From NCBI GenBank assembly GCA_012030815.1, contig JAAUVF010000080.1:1-5294 (forward strand): a stretch of DNA of 5,294 nt. The letters are read 5' to 3'. Positions 1-5,275 of the stretch are shown here, one piece after another (the stretch's first letter is position 1; every line of letters starts with the position of its first letter). The translations under genes were made by a program, and so were the position numbers. The notes beneath the pieces are model-generated. The model worked only from the letters and a program-made list of their open reading frames with translations, searched no databases and was not told the DNA's origin. The DNA is from Nanobdellota archaeon. Its GTDB lineage: Archaea; Thermoproteota; Nitrososphaeria; Nitrososphaerales; Nitrosopumilaceae.

Positions 1-1
1 A

Positions 2-481
2 AAAAAATATGCCAATCATGTATCTGCATTAGAAGAAGTTCTAAAAGGAAAAAATCAAACTCAGATTTTTACAGAGAAATTAAAAGAAGAGATGTCCCAG
101 GCTGCTACATTACAACAATTTGAGCGTGCAAAAGATATTCGAGATACTCTGATTAGATTGGGTAGTCTCCAGACGAAACAAAAAATGGAATATGTTGAAA
201 ATTCAGATGAAGAATATTTTGGAATTGCTGATAAAGACCAAACAGTGACTGTGATGAATTTTAGAATGATTAATGGTGTGATGCGAGATAGTGACAAATT
301 CTTTTTTGATCTTGTTGGGGATAACGATTTTTCAAATTTTCTATTTCAATATTATACAGTACACAGAATTCCAAAATTTATTTATGTTAATGAACTTCCT
401 AACAACAAAATACTTCTAGAGTCATTACTCTCTAAGCAGGCAGGTTTTTTAGTTGAAATTATTTGTCCTAAACGTAGGTAA
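2..481 (+). CDS. uvrC: UvrC fragment A: UVR motif and start of the C-terminal half
   Basis: This is the first uninterrupted piece, 159 codons open from the window edge. An ATG at 92 could be called as a start but would cut into the UVR motif, which spans roughly bases 65-155 (FTEKLKEEM then QQFERAKDIRDTL). In UvrC this motif is the helical hairpin that contacts the matching element of UvrB. The following stretch (EEYFGIADKDQ to PKRR, bases 215-478) matches the beta-rich entry to the RNase H-like domain. It holds no catalytic residue, so on its own this piece could at most bind UvrB. The ending PKRR-stop replaces the usual PxRGxK turn of UvrC. The true N-terminus is upstream of the window. Confidence 0.85.
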   Translation, partial: KKYANHVSALEEVLKGKNQTQIFTEKLKEEMSQAATLQQFERAKDIRDTLIRLGSLQTKQKMEYVENSDEEYFGIADKDQTVTVMNFRMINGVMRDSDKFFFDLVGDNDFSNFLFQYYTVHRIPKFIYVNELPNNKILLESLLSKQAGFLVEIICPKRR

Positions 482-1050
482 AAAAAAGATATTATTGATT
501 TAATTTTAAAAAATATTTCTTTGATTCATTCTAACGGCGGTAATCCTGGTTTAATAGAATTAAAGAAATTTTACATCTATCTGTTATCCCTAATGTGATT
601 GAATGCTTTGATATTTCAAATCATGGAGATGAATTTGCCGTAGGCTCGATGTCTAGGTTTGTAGATGGTAAACCAAACAAATCTGGTTACCGAAAATTCA
701 AAATTAAAACAGTTTCTGGTAGAGATGATTTTGCAATGATAGGTGAAATTATCAAAAGACGTTATCTTAGGTTACTAGAAGAAAATTCACAACTCCCTGA
801 TCTTGTATTAATTGACGGTGGTAAAGGTCAACTAAACGCTGCACTCAAATCATTACAATCACTTGGTTTGCACCTTGATTGTATTTCACTTGCAAAAGAA
901 AATGAAGAGGTGTACATTTCAAATCAAAGAAATCCGATTATAATTTCAAAAGATAAACCATCTTTGAAAATCTTGCAGCACGCTAGAGACGAAACTCATA
1001 GATTTGGAGTTGCATATAATCGTGCAATACGTAAAAATAAAATAAAATAA
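482..1050 (+). CDS. uvrC: UvrC fragment B: RNase H-like endonuclease domain (5' incision), in two frames
   Basis: Bases 482-568 continue the upstream frame (KKDIIDLILKN to LIELKK). Bases 571-1050 read on in the next frame (LHLSVIPNVIECFDISNHG onward). The longest clean ORF begins at a GTG at 595, but this is not a natural start because it falls inside the conserved VIECFDIS motif. The expected metal-binding and catalytic set of the UvrC nuclease domain is visible: Asp in ECFDISN (about 610-612), Asp in GRDDFAM (about 724-729), Asp in LVLIDGGKGQL (about 814), and His in RDETHRF (about 997-999). With all four kept, the domain itself looks functional. A single base missing from the A/T run at 566-572 explains the frame change. 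No helix-hairpin-helix region follows; the next gene converges 22 bp away. Confidence 0.85.
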
Positions 1051-1051
1051 G

Positions 1052-1065
1052 AAAAAAGAAAAAAA
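1052..1065 (-). terminator. Oligo-T terminator of the cupredoxin gene
   Basis: Read on the minus strand, the 22 bp between the uvrC stop and the cupredoxin stop contain runs of seven and six T separated by one C, starting 7 nt after the cupredoxin stop codon. Archaeal RNA polymerase commonly terminates at such oligo-T tracts without a hairpin. No comparable T-run follows uvrC on the plus strand in this gap, so uvrC transcripts may run into the antisense of the cupredoxin gene. Confidence 0.5.
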
Positions 1066-1072
1066 TTATTGC

Positions 1073-1693
1073 TTAGTTAACTATAACTTTTCCAACCATC
1101 CATGGATGTACCATGCAGAAGTAATCATAGGTTCCTGCTTTATCAAATGTGTGTGCGTATAATGCTTTTCCCATAACTAGACTGCTGTCAAATACTCCTG
1201 ATGGGCCATCAGCTGGACTGCCACCTGTTACTGTGTGTGCGGCAGTATCTACATTGTCCCATTCTACAGTATCACCTACATTGATTGTAACTGATTCTGG
1301 AGTATAACATGCATTAGATGTTTCACAACCTGGAGATGATGTTCCGGCTGGAATTATTACACTAACTGTTTTTGGTTCAGATGTTTCAACTGGGGCCATT
1401 GGTTTTGTTTCTGCCGGTTTTGTTTCAACTGGTTTTGTTTCAACTGGGGCCATTGGTTCTGATTCCATCTTTACCTCTTCTTTTAACTCTTCAGTTTTTG
1501 CTGCTGAGCTTTTTACCTTCTCTGCAATGTCTGCCATTGGGTCGACTTGCATTTTTGGTTCAGTATTTGCAATTACTGGAGCTTTAGCTACTGGAGCGTT
1601 ATCTTGAGCGTATCCTGCATAGGCTGCAAAACCTACACCTATAGCTACAATTGCAATAGAAAATGCAATTGCTGCTTTGTCTATGCTTGCCAT
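1073..1693 (-). CDS. Membrane-anchored plastocyanin-like type 1 copper protein (cupredoxin)
   Basis: This 206-residue protein has three parts. Residues 7-29 are a hydrophobic Ala/Ile/Val segment acting as a membrane anchor or signal peptide; AYA and GYA are possible cleavage sites. Residues 30-108 form a Lys/Glu/Pro/Thr-rich linker. Residues 109-206 are a cupredoxin domain with a complete type 1 copper site: His153 (AAHTV), Cys193 (YFC), His196 (MVHP) and Met199 (WMVG). Cys123 and Cys129 may form an extra disulfide. The DYFCMVHPWM and VFDSSL stretches are typical of thaumarchaeal plastocyanins, which are thought to replace cytochrome c as electron carriers in ammonia oxidisers; that role is inferred, and copper storage or handling is possible. 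The domain should face outside the membrane. The ATG at 1693-1691 is the only sensible start, since a TGA lies in frame three codons upstream. The gene appears to be a single transcription unit. Confidence 0.93.
   Translation of the reverse strand: MASIDKAAIAFSIAIVAIGVGFAAYAGYAQDNAPVAKAPVIANTEPKMQVDPMADIAEKVKSSAAKTEELKEEVKMESEPMAPVETKPVETKPAETKPMAPVETSEPKTVSVIIPAGTSSPGCETSNACYTPESVTINVGDTVEWDNVDTAAHTVTGGSPADGPSGVFDSSLVMGKALYAHTFDKAGTYDYFCMVHPWMVGKVIVN
1382..1456 (-). repeat. In-gene tandem repeat coding for a Pro-x-Glu-Thr-Lys linker
   Basis: Residues 80-104 of the cupredoxin consist of short units: PMAPVET, KPVET, KPAET, then K and PMAPVET again. The DNA is also repetitive, with a block beginning gtttcaactggggccattgg present twice and shorter copies between. 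This is a Pro-rich, extended, flexible spacer between membrane anchor and copper domain. Such repeats change length easily by slippage, so copy number probably varies between strains. Confidence 0.8.
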
Positions 1694-1957
1694 AATTGAT
1701 CACAATGATTTTTACAAGCTAAATAAATCTAATCGTTATTTTCACGGTCAAATTTTGTAATATTGGATTATTTGGTGTATTTACAATGTATTTTGTTGTT
1801 TTTAATTTTTATTTTATCTGCATTTTTGATTTTCTTCAAATAATTACATAAATCTAAATCATCTATTGCAAATCTCATATGATCGCTTTAATTGATTTTA
1901 ACTATGGTCAATCATATTGAACAATTATTTCTTTTATGATTCAATGTCTTTCATAAA
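1694..1957. other. AT-rich intergenic stretch with no supported gene
   Basis: Between the cupredoxin start and the end of the next minus-strand coding sense I see no convincing gene or RNA. It contains the cupredoxin promoter near 1721 and several T-runs on the plus strand (about 1796-1820). A 36-codon minus-strand reading frame (1878-1768, ATG to TAA) exists, but it is mostly Lys, Ile and Asn, as expected from translating AT-rich DNA, and has no recognisable domain. Base composition is lower in G+C than in the coding stretch that begins at 1958. Confidence 0.5.
1721..1728 (-). promoter_or_regulatory. Probable TATA box of the cupredoxin gene
   Basis: On the minus strand this reads ATTTATTT, 28-35 nt before the cupredoxin ATG. 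That spacing would place transcription start within a few bases of the start codon, a leaderless or nearly leaderless mRNA. There is no Shine-Dalgarno sequence. The surrounding region is very AT-rich, so the exact box is uncertain. Confidence 0.4.
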
Positions 1958-2397
1958 TTAATAATGCGTTGGAGCTGTCACCAAGTAACTCCCGTTTTTG
2001 GTCTTAAGCACCTTTGCATTATATTTTTTTAGCAGCCAGGTTCTTCTCTGATTCCACTAATTCGTATTTTATTTTTAATTTCTTTGATCAATTAATTGTC
2101 TGATAAACATCATTCTTTTTCAATAAACTCATTATCGCTTTTTTGATTTGATACTAGATGATCAAATACTATCTTGTCATCCGTTGTTATTTTTACAATA
2201 TCTTCATTTTTTATGATAAATGTACCAATTCCCCAAAATATTCCAATATGCAATCCAATGTATTTTGATTGTTGATTTGTTACTTTGTCCAAGTAAATTT
2301 CAGCATGTTCTCTTTTTTGCTCTATTATAGAATCATCTGTTTGAATAACCCATGATATTCTCTTTGAATTCCCATCAAAAAATAAAACATGCTCCAA
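1958..2397 (-). pseudogene. Unknown gene reconstructed across three frame changes (about 146 residues)
   Basis: Beyond the TGA at 2112-2110, protein-like sequence continues in shifted frames. Frame one gives RMMFIRQLIDQR (about 2117-2081), frame two KLKIKYELVESE (2081-2046), and frame three RTWLLKKYNAKVLKTK followed by NGSYLVTAPTHY and a TAA at 1960-1958. The joined C-terminal half is charged, helical and then strand-like, and reads as one polypeptide. One missing base in the T-run at 2116-2120 (plus strand), one at 2079-2081 and one extra base near 2042-2045 turn 440 nt into 441 nt, exactly 147 codons with stop. The final stretch is clearly richer in G+C than the spacer downstream, as coding sequence would be. 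I do not recognise the family. Either the gene has decayed or the sequence has indel errors. Confidence 0.6.
2110..2397 (-). CDS. Uninterrupted 95-codon ORF, N-terminal part of an unknown protein
   Basis: The intact ORF encodes MEHVLFFDGNSK to DNEFIEKE. No known domain is recognised. The first half looks like short strands around HVLFFDGN and ISWVIQTDD, then a charged helix (IIEQKREHAEIYLDKV), a hydrophobic Gly-rich segment (IGLHIGIFWGIGTFII, residues about 47-62) and an acidic, Lys-rich tail. The hydrophobic segment is short and could be a buried core helix or a weak membrane segment. The start is TTG at 2397-2395: a TGA lies two codons upstream and no Met codon exists later in the frame. 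A TATA-like box 28 nt upstream supports a leaderless TTG start. The C-terminus is probably artificial, because related-looking sequence continues downstream in other frames. It is divergently oriented to the 68-residue gene. Confidence 0.7.
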   Translation of the reverse strand: MEHVLFFDGNSKRISWVIQTDDSIIEQKREHAEIYLDKVTNQQSKYIGLHIGIFWGIGTFIIKNEDIVKITTDDKIVFDHLVSNQKSDNEFIEKE

Positions 2398-2402
2398 TTG
2401 TC

Positions 2403-2417
2403 AACCAAAAAGTGGTT
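2403..2417. repeat. Small inverted repeat in the divergent promoter region
   Basis: AACCA at 2403-2407 and TGGTT at 2413-2417 form a perfect 5-bp inverted repeat around a 5-nt spacer. It lies between the shared TATA-like box and the TTG start at 2397, where a repressor would block the minus-strand gene. Chance is a real alternative at this length. Confidence 0.3.
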
Positions 2418-2423
2418 TTTTGT

Positions 2424-2433
2424 CTATATATTT
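2424..2433. promoter_or_regulatory. TATA-like box, possibly shared by two divergent genes
   Basis: CTATATATTT reads as a TATA box on both strands. For the minus-strand gene it ends about 28 nt before the TTG at 2397, ideal for leaderless transcription. For the plus-strand gene it lies about 42 nt before the ATG at 2474, which would give a short leader of roughly 15-20 nt. An alternative plus-strand box is TTATGA at 2446-2451, 23 nt before the ATG. Confidence 0.5.
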
Positions 2434-2451
2434 TGAATCCCGCCCTTATGA

Positions 2452-2467
2452 TCAAAGATTCAAAGAT
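2452..2467. repeat. Two tandem copies of tcaaagat ahead of the 68-residue gene
   Basis: TCAAAGAT occurs twice head to tail, ending 6 nt before the ATG at 2474. It would fall in the mRNA leader or at the transcription start, so a regulator-binding role is possible. With only two 8-nt copies it may equally be slippage without function. Confidence 0.35.
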
Positions 2468-2473
2468 TAACAT

Positions 2474-2680
2474 ATGTTAGAGTCGCATACATTCTTTTCA
2501 AAAATGGTTGATGAGCTTGTAGAATTTTCAGAATATGATCCTGAACTTGCTGACGGAATCAAGTGGTTAGATGATCAGGCTCAAAAAAAAGGCATCTCAT
2601 TTTATGATATGGTCTTTGAAGTGTTATACAAACATGATGTAAACTCTAAAGCAAAAGAATGGCTTAACACAAGAAATTAA
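2474..2680 (+). CDS. Small acidic helical protein with SFYD motif, unknown function
   Basis: This 68-residue protein is not assigned to a named family. It is acidic, predicted to be mostly helical and soluble, with no signal peptide, Cys or membrane segment. Notable parts are DELVEFSEYDPELADGIKWL (residues 13-32), the motif GISFYD at 40-45, and a C-terminal helix with KAKEWL at 59-64. The 64-residue protein encoded at 3966-4160 carries GLSFYD at nearly the same position and a similar helical N-terminal half, suggesting distant paralogy. The ATG at 2474 is fixed by an in-frame TAA at 2468-2470. There is no Shine-Dalgarno site. It ends 3 bp from the stop codon of the convergent citrate synthase gene, so the two mRNAs probably overlap at their 3' ends. 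Codon use resembles the neighbours, so it is probably a real gene. Confidence 0.75.
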   Translation: MLESHTFFSKMVDELVEFSEYDPELADGIKWLDDQAQKKGISFYDMVFEVLYKHDVNSKAKEWLNTRN

Positions 2681-2683
2681 AAA

Positions 2684-3847
2684 TTATTTTCTCAAGTCTA
2701 GAGATTTGTATTCGCAACCTTCTGGTCCACAATATTTTCCAACATATACTGCCTTTGGTCTGTATAATGCAGGCTTTGGTGCTGCTTCTGCAAATTTCTC
2801 TTCAATTATGTGTGCTGCCCAACCTACAACTCTTGATATTGCAAAAATTGGTGTATTGAGATCCATTGGAATTTTCAGCATATAGTATAGTGAAGCACTG
2901 TACAAATCTACATTTGGATAGATGTCTTTTCCTTTTTGGTTTTTCATTTCTTCTATTGTAGTTGTTTCTACTTTTTCTGTAATATCATACCATGGTTCGC
3001 CTGTCTTTGCACCAAGTTTTCTTGATAATTCTTTTAGAACCTGTGCTCTTGGATCATATGTCTTGTAAACTGCATGACCCATACCCATAATTCTTTCACC
3101 TTTACTCATTCTTTCTTTAATCCATGGGACAACATTATCTATCGTGCCAATTTCCAAAAGCATCTTCATCACTTCAGTATTTGCTCCTCCATGCAATTCC
3201 CCACTTAATGCACCAATTGCTGCACTTGTTGCTGAGTACATATGTGCTCTAGTTGATGCAACCTGTCTTGCAACAAATGTAGATGCGTTAAATGTATGTT
3301 CTGCATGAAGAATTAAACAAGTATCAAAAATCTTTTCAATCTCTTTATCTGGTTTTTCCCCTGACATCATATAGAGAAAATTCGCGGCATGATCTAAACT
3401 TGGGTCAGGATCAACTATTTCTAATCCATCCCTTACTCTTTGCCAACTGGCAATTATTGTTGGTACTTTGGCAATTAGGTTAATCGCTCTATCATAACTT
3501 GCTTCTTTAGTGGCAAATTCTTCATCATAATATCCTGCAAGTGCTGCAACAAATGCTTGGAGCATGTCCATGGGGTCTGCATCTTTTCTCCAATTTCCCA
3601 TGTTGATCTGCATTCTCTTTGTAATCCATCTCGCATCGCTAAGTTTGGACTTGAATTCTAATAATTGCTCTTTAGTTGGTAGTGCATCATGTAATAGTAA
3701 GTATGCTGTTTCTTCAAAACTCGATCTTTTTGTAAGTTCTAATATGTCATAGCCACGATAAATTAACTTACCTTTTTCACCATCAATATTTGAGATTCTT
3801 GTATCTGCAACCTCAATTCCTCGTAGACCTATGTTTTTTGTCTCCAC
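2684..3847 (-). CDS. gltA: Citrate synthase
   Basis: Citrate synthase condenses acetyl-CoA with oxaloacetate to citrate and CoA in the cytoplasm. At 387 residues it has the usual length of the short archaeal and Gram-positive type. The catalytic triad is complete: His219 in GELHGGAN, His258 in MGMGHAVYKTYDPRA and Asp314 in YPNVDLYS. Substrate-binding residues are also visible: His184 (HAEHTFNAST), Arg267, Arg339 (ISRVVGW) and Arg363 (YRP). In thaumarchaea the enzyme feeds 2-oxoglutarate and glutamate synthesis alongside the 3-hydroxypropionate/4-hydroxybutyrate CO2 cycle (general knowledge). The start is GTG at 3847-3845: no other start codon lies between it and the in-frame TAA at 3871-3869, and a TATA-like box sits 25-32 nt upstream. 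An unusual C-terminus carries CGPEGC (Cys373, Cys378). A related acyl-CoA-using synthase such as 2-methylcitrate synthase is less likely but cannot be ruled out from sequence alone. Confidence 0.95.
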   Translation of the reverse strand: METKNIGLRGIEVADTRISNIDGEKGKLIYRGYDILELTKRSSFEETAYLLLHDALPTKEQLLEFKSKLSDARWITKRMQINMGNWRKDADPMDMLQAFVAALAGYYDEEFATKEASYDRAINLIAKVPTIIASWQRVRDGLEIVDPDPSLDHAANFLYMMSGEKPDKEIEKIFDTCLILHAEHTFNASTFVARQVASTRAHMYSATSAAIGALSGELHGGANTEVMKMLLEIGTIDNVVPWIKERMSKGERIMGMGHAVYKTYDPRAQVLKELSRKLGAKTGEPWYDITEKVETTTIEEMKNQKGKDIYPNVDLYSASLYYMLKIPMDLNTPIFAISRVVGWAAHIIEEKFAEAAPKPALYRPKAVYVGKYCGPEGCEYKSLDLRK

Positions 3848-3871
3848 AGAGTTATTCTGAGAAATCTTTTA

Positions 3872-3879
3872 TTATATTT
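3872..3879 (-). promoter_or_regulatory. Probable TATA box of citrate synthase
   Basis: On the minus strand it reads AAATATAA, 25-32 nt before the GTG start at 3847. This is the spacing expected for a leaderless transcript and supports GTG as the true start. No Shine-Dalgarno sequence is present. Confidence 0.5.
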
Positions 3880-3935
3880 ATGCGAGAAATACGTCTATGA
3901 AGTTTAGTAATTAGTCTAATCTGACAACTCTGGCT

Positions 3936-3942
3936 CATAAAT
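3936..3942 (+). promoter_or_regulatory. Possible TATA box of the 64-residue gene
   Basis: CATAAAT ends 23 nt before the ATG at 3966, suitable for a leaderless mRNA. It lies in the 118-bp divergent region shared with citrate synthase, but the two boxes are separate. Confidence 0.35.
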
Positions 3943-3965
3943 GATTATTTTTAGATCAAAACTAA

Positions 3966-4160
3966 ATGAATCCATCAGAACGAGAACTTTTAGAGAAACT
4001 TGATGATTTGGTCTTGACTGCATCTGGTGACGAATTACGTAAAATTCAAGAAATTGACATTCAGACTCAACTTGATGGTTTGTCCTTTTATGATGCATTT
4101 CTAAATTCCACATCATTGGCAAATCAAAGTATCAAACAAGAATCTAGTGAATCTCAGTAA
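3966..4160 (+). CDS. Small protein with SFYD motif, paralogue-like to 2474-2680, unknown function
   Basis: The 64-residue product is not assigned to a named family. Residues 4-35 look helical and charged (ERELLEKLDDL, then DELRKIQEIDIQTQL). The motif GLSFYD is at 38-43, followed by a Ser/Gln-rich, probably disordered tail (QSIKQESSESQ). It has no Cys, signal peptide or membrane segment. An in-frame TAA immediately before the ATG (3963-3965) fixes the start, and the leader is short or absent. A minus-strand frame overlaps this gene at 4122-3916, but its product is rich in His, Gln and Met and resembles nothing, so the plus strand is preferred. The gene diverges from citrate synthase and precedes the DHH gene by 46 nt, with a separate promoter between. 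Confidence 0.65.
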   Translation: MNPSERELLEKLDDLVLTASGDELRKIQEIDIQTQLDGLSFYDAFLNSTSLANQSIKQESSESQ

Positions 4161-4172
4161 ATTTCATTCTTG

Positions 4173-4180
4173 ATTTAAAT
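4173..4180 (+). promoter_or_regulatory. Probable TATA box of the DHH phosphoesterase gene
   Basis: ATTTAAAT lies 27-34 nt before the ATG at 4207, again fitting leaderless transcription. It supports the upstream ATG, and not a codon near 4343, as the true start. A GAGGG at 4181-4185 is too far from the ATG to serve as a ribosome binding site. Confidence 0.45.
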
Positions 4181-4206
4181 GAGGGCAAATTAGTGAATCG
4201 ACAATA

Positions 4207-5257
4207 ATGGTCTCATCTAAGACAAAAAAAACCGTAAAGACTACAAAGAAAAAAATAGTAAAAAAAAACAAAGACTACACAACGAACTAAAGTAGTTTGT
4301 ATTTCTCACAAAGAAGATGCAGATGGTATTAGTTCTGCCGCATTGATTAGACAGGCTTTTGGCGGTGATTCTGTTTTAGTTGATTATCCTGGACAGATGG
4401 AGGCTATACAGAAAGTTTGTGCTGATGAAAAACTAAAATCATTATACATTTGCGATTTAGGTCTTAGTAAAAAGAACCAAGATGAATTTGTTGACTTGTT
4501 AAAAGTTCTAAAAAAGAATCGTGTGACAGTAACATACATTGATCATCATGACATTGATCCAAATATCACAAAAGCCCTAGAAAAAATCAAAGTAAAAATG
4601 ATTCATGACATTAACGAATGTACTACAGTTCAAGTCTATAATGCATTTAAATCAAAACTATCTGATCATGCTCCATTCATTGCTGCATGTGCTGCCATTA
4701 CTGATTATATGGAGGATAGACCTATTGGTTCTAAATTACTTCAAATTTATGATAGACAATTTGCTTTGATCAACGCAACAGTTCTTACATACAATATTGT
4801 AGGACATCAAAAAGATCCTGATTATCTATTATACCTTGTAGAAGAATTAGCAGAATCTAAATTCCCACATGAAATTCCCAATACTTTTGAATTTGCTCAA
4901 ATCCAAGTCGATAAACTAGCTCAGATAATTGCCAAAGTCAAAAAAGGAATGAAAACTATGAAAAATATCGGATATATGGAAATTATGGATTCTGGAGCAA
5001 GCGGTGCAGTGAACTTTGTTTTAGGTTTATCTGGAAAAGATGTTGGAGTTGCCTACAAAGAGAGAGTTGATCATGGTATCTATGCTGTCTCTGTTAGAGG
5101 TTCAAAGTCTTGTAAAGTCCATCTGGGTCAAATTGTTAATCTTCTTGCAACTGAACTTGGTGGTTCTGGTGGAGGACATGACAAAGCTTGTGGCGCAGTT
5201 ATTCCAAAGCCAAAAATTCAAACATTCCTTAAACAATTTAATAAAAAATTAAATTAA
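4207..5257 (+). CDS. DHH/DHHA1-family phosphoesterase (RecJ/NrnA-like), frameshifted near the 5' end
   Basis: DHH-DHHA1 proteins are metal-dependent phosphoesterases that degrade single-stranded nucleic acid, short oligonucleotides or cyclic dinucleotides. Joining ATG 4207 to the downstream frame across the A-run at 4261-4268 gives 349 residues. Residues 1-28 form a Lys/Thr-rich basic tail. Motif I follows (ISHKEDADG, residues 32-40), then ICDLG with Asp83, DHH at 112-114, TDYMED with Asp166, and the DHHA1 glycine motif GGSGGGHD at 318-325. All metal-binding motifs are therefore present. Without the join, the long frame has no start before TTG at 4343 and loses motif I, which would abolish activity. 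Archaeal relatives include RecJ-like GINS-associated nucleases and NrnA-like oligoribonucleases; length and domain order fit either, so no specific name is given. It appears to be transcribed alone, with a T-rich terminator after it. Confidence 0.85.
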
Positions 5258-5275
5258 TTCTAGAAATTAAAGTAA

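Larger units (their letters stand above)
2..1050 (+). pseudogene. uvrC: uvrC, excinuclease ABC subunit C, 5'-truncated by the window edge and interrupted twice
   Basis: UvrC makes the two incisions around a DNA lesion in UvrABC nucleotide excision repair. Coding sense starts at base 2, so the N-terminal GIY-YIG nuclease domain lies outside the window. The frame starting at base 2 runs to a TAA at 479-481, continues in the same frame from 482 to about 568, then moves to the frame starting at 571 and ends with TAA at 1048-1050. Joined, these pieces give a collinear UvrC: UVR motif, linker, then RNase H-like nuclease domain. The conserved P-K-R-G-x-K-type junction and the ECFDISN motif are restored only by joining across the two breaks. 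The bacterial-type C-terminal helix-hairpin-helix pair is absent: the protein stops about 10 residues after the last catalytic motif. Identity is secure; whether the gene is truly broken or the sequence contains errors is undecided. Confidence 0.9.

Noticed and set aside
1372..1587. 71-codon plus-strand ORF opposite the cupredoxin linker
   Set aside because: Its Leu/Pro/Phe-rich product is the antisense reading of the Lys/Glu/Pro-Thr repeat linker of a confident gene.
1768..1878. 36-codon minus-strand ORF (MRFAIDDLDLC onward) in the spacer upstream of the cupredoxin gene
   Set aside because: It is dominated by Lys, Ile and Asn as expected from AT-rich noncoding DNA, has no recognisable motif and no clear promoter. 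It is kept only as a remark in the intergenic entry.
1958..2060. Locally G+C-richer stretch considered as a structured noncoding RNA
   Set aside because: No cloverleaf or stable stem could be traced, and the stretch reads better as the coding C-terminus of the disrupted minus-strand gene.
2448..2480. Ten-codon upstream ORF (MIKDSKINIC) overlapping the ATG of the 68-residue gene
   Set aside because: It depends on an unproven leader long enough to include 2448. It is too short and has no translation signal, so a leader-peptide role is unsupported.
3916..4122. 68-codon minus-strand ORF over the 64-residue gene
   Set aside because: Its composition (many His, Gln, Met) is unlike the other proteins here, it overlaps the better-supported plus-strand gene, and it starts inside that gene.
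5040..5252. 70-codon plus-strand ORF at the end of the DHH gene
   Set aside because: It is a shifted-frame reading of the DHHA1 domain, whose glycine motif lies in the main frame.
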